Shown: positions 1-5,289 of the stretch, piece by piece | How the letters are laid out: each line of letters begins with the position of its first letter | How positions within the stretch are numbered: the stretch's first letter is position 1 | NCBI GenBank assembly: GCA_019136175.1 | Contig: JAGVUS010000080.1 | Span: forward strand, 1 to 6,410 | From: Chloroflexota bacterium | GTDB taxonomy: Bacteria > Chloroflexota > Anaerolineae > Anaerolineales > Anaerolineaceae | Direction: 5' to 3' | DNA length: 6,410 nt | The notes under the pieces: model-generated | Told to the model about the DNA's origin: nothing | What the model saw: the letters and a program-made list of their open reading frames with translations, nothing else | Database searches by the model: none | Translations under genes and position numbers: made by a program

Positions 1-431
1 TTTGAGGGATCATACTCCAGGTGAACAATCTCAATATTGGCGCACTTTAGAAATTCCAGGGCATTCTCATCCACCCGGTAGGCAACAGCATAAACCAATC
101 GATGAATACCGGCGTTGATTAATGCCTTGGTGCAGTTGATGCAGGGAAAATGGGTAACATAGCAGGTGCAGCCGCGGGTGGATACGCCGTGCAGTGCAGC
201 CTGGATGATGGCATTGGTCTCTGCATGGATGGTGCGGACGCAGTGTCCTTCCACCAGTAAATGCCCCACCTCGTCACAGTGCGGCTGCCCGGCAGGCGAA
301 CCATTAAACCCGGTGGTCAGGATGCGCTTGTCCAGCACCAGGACACAGCCCACAAAGGCGCGGTCGCAGGTGCTGCGCTCAGAGACGGCAAATGCAATTT
401 TCATGAAGTAGGAATCCCAGTCAGGTCGCAT
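1..431 (-). CDS. Deoxycytidylate (dCMP) deaminase, C-terminus cut by window edge
   Basis: Predicted zinc-dependent cytosolic enzyme converting dCMP to dUMP and ammonia, which feeds dTMP synthesis. Reading the minus strand from the ATG at 431-429 gives 143 complete codons with no stop before the left edge. The protein opens with the family-typical MRPDWDSYFMKIA and RSTC (residues 19-22), followed by a GFNGSPAG loop (41-48). The catalytic HAE motif is His69-Ala70-Glu71 within TIHAETNAI, and the PCxxC motif is Pro96-Cys97 to Cys100. His69, Cys97 and Cys100 should bind the catalytic zinc and Glu71 should shuttle protons. Cys22, Cys52 and nearby His residues may form a second zinc site, as in some family members. 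From memory it resembles the ComEB-type enzymes of Gram-positives. Family length is about 140-190 residues, so little is missing. The start is favoured because the conserved N-terminus begins there and AGGAG lies 8 nt upstream; Met10 is a less likely alternative. It is divergent from the GH13 gene. Confidence 0.93.
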   Translation of the reverse strand, partial: MRPDWDSYFMKIAFAVSERSTCDRAFVGCVLVLDKRILTTGFNGSPAGQPHCDEVGHLLVEGHCVRTIHAETNAIIQAALHGVSTRGCTCYVTHFPCINCTKALINAGIHRLVYAVAYRVDENALEFLKCANIEIVHLEYDPS

Positions 432-450
432 GGCAGTTTCTCCTGGTCAA

Positions 451-479
451 AGGATAGCATAACCTGGTTAATGATGCAA
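451..479 (-). promoter_or_regulatory. Candidate sigma-70-type promoter for the dCMP deaminase gene
   Basis: On the minus strand a TTGCAT box (474-479) and a TATCCT box (451-456) are separated by exactly 17 bases. A TGC triplet lies directly upstream of the -10 box, an extended -10 feature. Transcription would start near 444, almost on the ribosome binding site (440-444), giving a leader of only about 13 bases. That short leader and the imperfect boxes keep confidence low. An 11-bp palindrome lies inside the spacer. Confidence 0.35.
460..470. promoter_or_regulatory. Palindrome TAACC-T-GGTTA inside the deaminase promoter spacer
   Basis: Two perfect 5-base arms (460-464 and 466-470) flank one central base. 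The palindrome lies between the candidate -35 and -10 boxes of the leftward promoter, a position where a bound repressor would block RNA polymerase. Palindromes this short also arise by chance, so the operator role is inference only. Confidence 0.25.
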
Positions 480-569
480 TTGGATTGCCTTCCCAGTTCA
501 GTTGACCCTGGCACTCTCCCATCGAATCCCACAAACACCTTGAAAAAAGCCAATCAATAGATCAAGATC

Positions 570-579
570 CCTGATCAGG
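570..579. promoter_or_regulatory. Perfect 10-bp palindrome CCTGATCAGG upstream of the GH13 -10 box
   Basis: The sequence equals its own reverse complement and ends 8 bases before the TATAAT box at 588-593, so it covers the spacer and touches the expected -35 position. A further GATCA half-site at 560-564 pairs with TGATC at 572-576. Three GATC tetramers occur within 17 bases (560, 566, 573). A sugar-responsive regulator site is plausible, but no regulator is encoded in the window and the binding protein is unknown. Confidence 0.35.
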
Positions 580-587
580 CGCAGGCA

Positions 588-593
588 TATAAT
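588..593 (+). promoter_or_regulatory. Candidate -10 box (TATAAT) for the GH13 gene
   Basis: A perfect TATAAT consensus lies 58 bases upstream of the chosen GH13 start, predicting transcription from about position 600 and a leader of roughly 50 bases. At 16-18 bp spacing there is no recognisable TTGACA; the 17-bp position (565-570) reads AGATCC. Either the promoter depends on an activator binding the adjacent palindrome, or the -10 match is fortuitous. TTGACC at 502-507 is too far upstream to pair with it. Confidence 0.45.
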
Positions 594-639
594 AGGCTTA
601 CGTTTTGAAATTCCGGTTTCCTTTATGGATATATTCGCC

Positions 640-646
640 AGGAGGG
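640..646 (+). promoter_or_regulatory. Strong Shine-Dalgarno AGGAGGG that fixes the GH13 start
   Basis: AGGAGGG ends 5 bases before the ATG at 652. The upstream in-frame ATG at 625 has no purine-rich site before it and would put charged residues (DIFARRDD) ahead of the signal peptide. The ATG at 652 gives a textbook lipoprotein signal, so 652 is the start. Confidence 0.85.
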
Positions 647-651
647 ATGAC

Positions 652-2778
652 ATGAAAACCGCCAAGGTTCTTTTCCCGTTTCTTCTCGTGATGGTCCTGG
701 TCTCAAGCTGTACATCCCCAACGCCGCCCGCCACGCCCACCTTGCTGATCAGCGTGCCCTCGCCAACCCCACTCGCCACCACCCAGCCGACCATTCCAAC
801 CAATCCACCTGAGCCCGCAGCTACGACCCTGCGCATCCGGATGATCACCAGTTCCGATTGGACGGAATTTTTCATTCACTCTCCCGCAGCATGGCACTGG
901 CAGCAGGTGGTTTCCGCAAGCAGTGAAGCAATCCGGGCAGAAATCCTGGATAACCACCTGCTCCTGGAACAGTCCCCCAGCCGGGCAGAGAGTGGGAAAA
1001 CCGTGGAAATGAATGTTGAGGTGGATTTCCCTGCCATGAATGACGAGGAAATGATCGGCATGGCAATTAACCGCGGAGGATTGGGCTACACCCGGGTGGA
1101 AATATCCCGTTATGTTGATGATGCCTGGGTGACATATCAATCCTTCACGTCGGAAAGCAGGGCAAGTGATGGTGAAAATATCCTCAGCATGGAAATTCCA
1201 GCCGGAAAACTCTTGCGAGATATTCCTCCACTCGCAGAAATTACAAAATCTACAGGAGGTTACGGTTGGTGGGATGAAACTGTCTTCTACGAGCTTTTTG
1301 TTCGCTCGTTTTATGACAGCAATGGAGATGGGATTGGCGACCTCAACGGCGTTATAGAAAAATTGGATTATCTCAACGATGGTAATCCTGCCACAACCAC
1401 CGACCTTGGAATTACCGGCATCTGGCTGCGCCCCATCAACCCCTGCCATTCTTATCACGGATATGACATAACCGATTATTACGGCGTTAATCCTGATTTT
1501 GGAACCATGCAGGATTTCCAAAACCTGCTGAATGCAGCTCATGACCGTGGAATTCGAGTGATCATCGACCTTGTGCTGAATCATTCCGGATCCTACAACC
1601 CCTGGTTCCTGGAAGCCGAAGATCCCAACTCGGATTATTATGACTGGTTTATCTGGTCTGATTCCGACCCGGGATACGTTGGTTCATGGTCTCAACAGGT
1701 CTGGTTCCCCGCTTACGGAAGGTACTTTTATTCCACGTTTTCGGCAGGACAGCCCGATCTGAATTACACCAACCCTGAAGTAACCGGGGAGATGTATGAG
1801 ATAGCCCGCTTCTGGCTGGAGGATATTGGGGTGGATGGTTTCCGGCTGGATGCTGCCAAACATATTATTGAGGAAGGGACCTCCCAGAAAAATACTGCAT
1901 CCACCCATGCATGGTATCAGGGTTTCCGCACTGCCTACAAACAAGCAAACCCGGAAGCCATGACCGTTGGCGAAATCTGGGAGCAGCCGGACGTCACTGC
2001 AGAATATTTGCAGGGGGATGAACTGGACCTGGCGTTTGATTTCTATATGGCATTCGCCTTTGTGGAAGCGGTGAACAATGGAAATGCGGAAACAGCCAAC
2101 AATCTTGTCCGGTTTGCATACACCACTCAGCCCGCATTCCGCGTAGCGCCATTTCTTACCAATTATGATCTCAACCGCCTGATGACGCAGTTTGGCAACC
2201 AACCGGAAAAGGTCAAGGTGGCAGCTTCAATGATGCTTACGGCACCAGGGGTTCCATTCATATACTACGGTGAGGAAATCGGCATGCAGGGAACGGCTTA
2301 TGAACTGGTGCGCCTCCCCATGCAGTGGTCGGATGGTACAAATGCTGGCTTTTCAACTGCTGTCCCCTGGAAACCCGTTGGACAGGGCTGGGAAACCTTT
2401 AACGTGGCAAATGAGAACAATGACCCGGAGTCCATCCTTTCTCATTTTCGCTCTCTCATCCAGGTAAGAAGCGAAAATAGCGCTTTGCGAACAGGCAACT
2501 TGAGCCTTGTGGCAACCGGAAATCCCGGTTTGTACAGTCTCCTGCGGGAAAACCAGGAAGAATCCATCCTGGTGCTGGTCAACCTGACTGGCAATCCAAT
2601 ATCCAGCTATGGGTTGTCACTGGCATCAAGCAGCCTTGTGGAAGGGATGTTCTCTCCCCAGTTAATCATGGGAGAAGGTACTTTATCACCTCTCCAGGTG
2701 CAGCCCGGCGGTGGTTTTACCAGCTATCTACCCCTGCCGGAAATTCCTCCCTATACGACGGTTATTCTAAAATTCTAA
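652..2778 (+). CDS. Secreted lipoprotein GH13 alpha-amylase/alpha-glucosidase-like enzyme
   Basis: A 708-residue predicted surface-anchored enzyme cutting alpha-glucosidic bonds in starch-type glucans or their fragments. Residues 1-20 form a lipoprotein signal with lipobox VSSC, so Cys20 should be lipidated. A Pro/Thr/Ser-rich linker follows (about 21-58), then an unassigned domain (about 60-200), the GH13 barrel (about 207-600) and a C-terminal beta domain (about 615-708). Visible GH13 signatures are a DSNGDGIGD calcium-type loop (222-230), YHGYD (268-272), region I Asp306-His311 in DLVLNH, region V QPDLN (367-371), region II GFRLDAAKH with nucleophile Asp400, region III GEIW with acid/base Glu441, and region IV with stabiliser Asp506. 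Region IV reads NYD rather than the usual NHD: Tyr505 replaces a near-invariant His. QPDLN is typical of the oligo-1,6-glucosidase group, while region II looks more amylase-like, so exact specificity is open. The gene stands alone on its strand, convergent with the GH94 operon. The family call is firm; the substrate is not. Confidence 0.93.
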   Translation: MKTAKVLFPFLLVMVLVSSCTSPTPPATPTLLISVPSPTPLATTQPTIPTNPPEPAATTLRIRMITSSDWTEFFIHSPAAWHWQQVVSASSEAIRAEILDNHLLLEQSPSRAESGKTVEMNVEVDFPAMNDEEMIGMAINRGGLGYTRVEISRYVDDAWVTYQSFTSESRASDGENILSMEIPAGKLLRDIPPLAEITKSTGGYGWWDETVFYELFVRSFYDSNGDGIGDLNGVIEKLDYLNDGNPATTTDLGITGIWLRPINPCHSYHGYDITDYYGVNPDFGTMQDFQNLLNAAHDRGIRVIIDLVLNHSGSYNPWFLEAEDPNSDYYDWFIWSDSDPGYVGSWSQQVWFPAYGRYFYSTFSAGQPDLNYTNPEVTGEMYEIARFWLEDIGVDGFRLDAAKHIIEEGTSQKNTASTHAWYQGFRTAYKQANPEAMTVGEIWEQPDVTAEYLQGDELDLAFDFYMAFAFVEAVNNGNAETANNLVRFAYTTQPAFRVAPFLTNYDLNRLMTQFGNQPEKVKVAASMMLTAPGVPFIYYGEEIGMQGTAYELVRLPMQWSDGTNAGFSTAVPWKPVGQGWETFNVANENNDPESILSHFRSLIQVRSENSALRTGNLSLVATGNPGLYSLLRENQEESILVLVNLTGNPISSYGLSLASSSLVEGMFSPQLIMGEGTLSPLQVQPGGGFTSYLPLPEIPPYTTVILKF

Positions 2779-2892
2779 AACGATACGGTCCATCACTTCA
2801 TACTGCATATTTGACCTGAGATTAGCACATCAGTTTCCAACCCGGCACGTGAAATGGGTTGAATTCCCGTCTTCACTACCCATAACAACTGG
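2779..2892. other. Convergent intergenic gap with weak hairpins only
   Basis: This 114-base gap separates the ends of the GH13 and GH94 genes. It contains CAACCC (2838-2843) pairing with GGGTTG (2856-2861) around a 12-base loop. Neither strand has a T-run after it, so it is not a classical intrinsic terminator, although it could act weakly in both directions. No open reading frame or RNA gene is apparent. Confidence 0.5.
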
Positions 2893-5289
2893 TCAGCCCA
2901 ACCAGACTTCTACCTGGTTGGTTTGCTCCAACCGGTGGATGGGCAGCAGGTTACCGGACATCTCCTCACTATTCAACACCATCCGCTTAACTCCTTTACA
3001 CACATGATGGGGATTGTGAACCCGGATGTCAATGGTACAACCTCGAAACTCCCGGTGGACGGAATATCCATCCCAGGCGGAAGGAATGCAGGGATCCACC
3101 CGCAAACCATCCTGCTGAGGCTGGATTCCCAGGACGGATTGGGTTGCACTGTAATAAAACCAGGCTGCTGCGCCAGTCAACCAGGATGTGCGGGTATTGC
3201 CTGCCCGGGGAGAAAAAATCGAGTACGTGGTCTGCGCCTGGACATATGGCTCACACTGGCGGACCTCCGCCCTGGTATTGTAGGCTGCCGGCATGGCTGC
3301 CCGCAGGTACGCATACGCCCGGTCGCCATGACCCAGCAGGCATTCCGCCATGATTCCCCAACCCTGGGTATGATTGAAAATTCCCGCATTTTCCTTAATT
3401 CCGCCATTAAAGACAACCGCCCGCATCACATCAATGGATGTTTTCACAAATGGCGGAGCAGAAAGCATCAGCCCATAAGGGGTGGCAAGACGTTCCTGGA
3501 CAGTCTGCATACATTTTTTCGCCTGTTCCGGTGTTGCTGCTCCACTGATGACGGACCAGACCTGGGTGTTTAAATAGACCTGACCTTCCGCAAAATCGCG
3601 GGTGCCATAGACCGTCCCGTCCTCCCCAATCGCCCAGATGAACCAGTCCCCATCCCAGGCGCATGCCTGGATGCTCCTGTCCAATGCCTCCCGACGCTCC
3701 TCCGCCCACAGCACATCTGCCTGTCGTCCAAGTTCCGTGGCAATTTCAGCCAGGACAATCAATCCAAGCCGCACCTGGAAGGCAACAAACAGGCTTTCGC
3801 CATGATACCCCAGGCGAAGGCAGTCATTCCAATCCGCCAGCAAGCCGCAGGGCAATCCATGCTTTCCCAGGCGTTCCATGTTGAATTCCAGCGCCCGCTT
3901 GAGATGCCCAAAGACGGTATCCTCTCCATCATCTGCATACGGCAGGACCTTGTTGTAAAAATCAAAATCACCAGTTTCATTCACATATGCCGGTACTGCA
4001 TTGAAAAACCAGAGACAATCATCCGAGCGAAACTCATCCGGAGCAGGGGCATTTTCGGATCCGGGGTGATGATCAAATGGCTTGATGATGGGAATTGCAC
4101 CTCCGCAGGCAACCTGCCCGGTCAACATCAATTCCAACCGTTGGCGGGCTTCCTCCGGGATGGCTGTCAGCACACCCAGAATATCCTGGACAGAATCGCG
4201 AAAACCCAATCCGTCCCGTTCGCCGTTATACACCAGGCTGGCAGAGCGGGACCAGGCGAAGGTAACCAGGCTGTTATACAACCCCCAGACATTGATGGTA
4301 TGGTTGAGTTCCTCATCCGGCGTATCCACAATCAGCCTGCCAAGCCGTCCATGCCAGCTGGCTTTTAATTTTTCCAGTTCCAATTCCATTTTCGATGGGG
4401 AGCCAAATTGCGCCATTTTCCGTTTCCCAATACCATGCGCATCCCCAATTCCCAGCAGAACCAGCAGTTCCCGGCTTTCCCCTGGCTGCAGGGTGACCTC
4501 CGCATGAAGGCTGCCACATGCATTATCACCGTATGCATTGCTGTTGCTGCAAGCGCCCCGCTCAACGGCTTCCGGGTTATGATAGCCCCGATATGTACCG
4601 ATGAATGCCTCGCGGCTGGTGTCATACCCGGTGATGGGAGCACCCACCAATCCCATCCAGGCATGGCGGGCAATATCGTGCTGATAAAGAGTATCAGAAC
4701 CGGTTGACAGGTTATCCTGGATCGCCACGCGCAGCAAGCCGTCATCCGTCAACTCACCCTTGACAATGAATAAGGAATACTGCAAATTTACCTGGTCCTG
4801 GGTGGTATCCCACTGGTTGGTGAATTCACAGAAGGAAAAAACCGAGAGTTTTCGCTCCCGGTCCGATCGATTGGTAATTTTTAATTTCCAGTACTCAAAA
4901 CACTCCCCCAGCGGTACAAAATAGGTGGTTTCCGTGGCAATACCGGCATACTGTGATTCAATTATCGTATAAGCAGTGCCATGCCTGCAAATACTTGAAT
5001 ATTGTTCCAGCGGCTTCCCCACAGGCTGCCAGGACGCCGACCAGAAATCCCCGGTTTGATTCTCGCGCAGGTAGAAATACCGTCCCGGTTGATCCATCGG
5101 GACGCTGTTAAACCGCAACCGCAGAAACCGTCCCTTTGCACCGGATTGGTAAAACCCATATCCCCCGGCATGATTGGTGATAATGGCACCATACTCGGTG
5201 GAACCCAGGTAATTGCTCCAGGATGTGGGCGTGTCTGGACGGGTAATTACATATTCCTTGCGTTTGTCATCAAAATATCCGTATTGCAT
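2893..5289 (-). CDS. GH94 disaccharide phosphorylase, specificity uncertain
   Basis: A complete 798-residue cytoplasmic enzyme without signal peptide, predicted to split a beta-linked disaccharide with inorganic phosphate into a sugar 1-phosphate and a free sugar, with inversion. The N-terminus (MQYGYFDDKRKEYVITRPD) is typical of GH94 and, from memory, close to N,N'-diacetylchitobiose phosphorylase. An N-terminal beta-sandwich (about 1-270) is followed by the (alpha/alpha)6 barrel and a short C-terminal beta region. ADWNDC (485-490) holds the expected general acid, Asp489. Likely phosphate ligands are Arg348 in WSRSAS, His640 in IFNH, and Thr705-Gly706 in WLTG. Cellobiose phosphorylases carry a Glu and a Tyr 9 and 5 residues before the Lys of the KEN motif. 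Here those positions are Arg623 and Phe627, with Lys632 kept, so strict cellobiose activity is doubtful. Chitobiose, laminaribiose or cellobionate phosphorylase are candidates. The ATG overlaps the upstream TAA by one base and AAAGG (5297-5301) lies 7 nt before it, so translation is probably coupled. Confidence 0.93.
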   Translation of the reverse strand: MQYGYFDDKRKEYVITRPDTPTSWSNYLGSTEYGAIITNHAGGYGFYQSGAKGRFLRLRFNSVPMDQPGRYFYLRENQTGDFWSASWQPVGKPLEQYSSICRHGTAYTIIESQYAGIATETTYFVPLGECFEYWKLKITNRSDRERKLSVFSFCEFTNQWDTTQDQVNLQYSLFIVKGELTDDGLLRVAIQDNLSTGSDTLYQHDIARHAWMGLVGAPITGYDTSREAFIGTYRGYHNPEAVERGACSNSNAYGDNACGSLHAEVTLQPGESRELLVLLGIGDAHGIGKRKMAQFGSPSKMELELEKLKASWHGRLGRLIVDTPDEELNHTINVWGLYNSLVTFAWSRSASLVYNGERDGLGFRDSVQDILGVLTAIPEEARQRLELMLTGQVACGGAIPIIKPFDHHPGSENAPAPDEFRSDDCLWFFNAVPAYVNETGDFDFYNKVLPYADDGEDTVFGHLKRALEFNMERLGKHGLPCGLLADWNDCLRLGYHGESLFVAFQVRLGLIVLAEIATELGRQADVLWAEERREALDRSIQACAWDGDWFIWAIGEDGTVYGTRDFAEGQVYLNTQVWSVISGAATPEQAKKCMQTVQERLATPYGLMLSAPPFVKTSIDVMRAVVFNGGIKENAGIFNHTQGWGIMAECLLGHGDRAYAYLRAAMPAAYNTRAEVRQCEPYVQAQTTYSIFSPRAGNTRTSWLTGAAAWFYYSATQSVLGIQPQQDGLRVDPCIPSAWDGYSVHREFRGCTIDIRVHNPHHVCKGVKRMVLNSEEMSGNLLPIHRLEQTNQVEVWLG
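2898..2921. repeat. Inverted repeat (8-bp arms) at the 3' end of the GH94 gene
   Basis: CCAACCAG (2898-2905) and CTGGTTGG (2914-2921) are perfectly complementary around an 8-base loop. It lies inside the last codons of the leftward GH94 gene and about 120 bases past the GH13 stop. Read rightward it is followed only by TTTG. It could slow or stop read-through from the GH13 gene, or be a by-product of the coding sequence. Confidence 0.35.

Noticed and set aside
625..651. Upstream in-frame ATG at 625 for the GH13 gene
   Set aside because: It has no Shine-Dalgarno and adds charged residues before the signal peptide. The ATG at 652 has AGGAGGG 5 bases upstream and a complete lipoprotein signal.
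647..655. Two-codon frame ATG-ACA-TGA overlapping the GH13 start, a possible leader mini-ORF
   Set aside because: Its ATG directly abuts the Shine-Dalgarno, leaving no spacing for initiation; it looks coincidental.
498..875. Minus-strand 125-residue frame spanning the GH13 promoter and signal region
   Set aside because: Its composition mirrors the opposite-strand linker, it has no recognisable family, and it would overlap the promoter and start of a well-supported gene.
703..1584. 293-residue open frame antisense to the GH13 gene
   Set aside because: It lies wholly opposite a gene with clear catalytic motifs, has low-complexity Gly/Arg runs from the reversed linker, and shows no recognisable domain.
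2838..2861. Hairpin CAACCC/GGGTTG as an intrinsic bidirectional terminator
   Set aside because: A 6-bp stem with a 12-base loop and no T-run on either strand is too weak to call a terminator.
3802..4368. Plus-strand frames opposite the GH94 gene (for example 188 residues here and 216 residues at 2923-3573)
   Set aside because: They are complements of a highly conserved GH94 coding sequence, with no family resemblance of their own.
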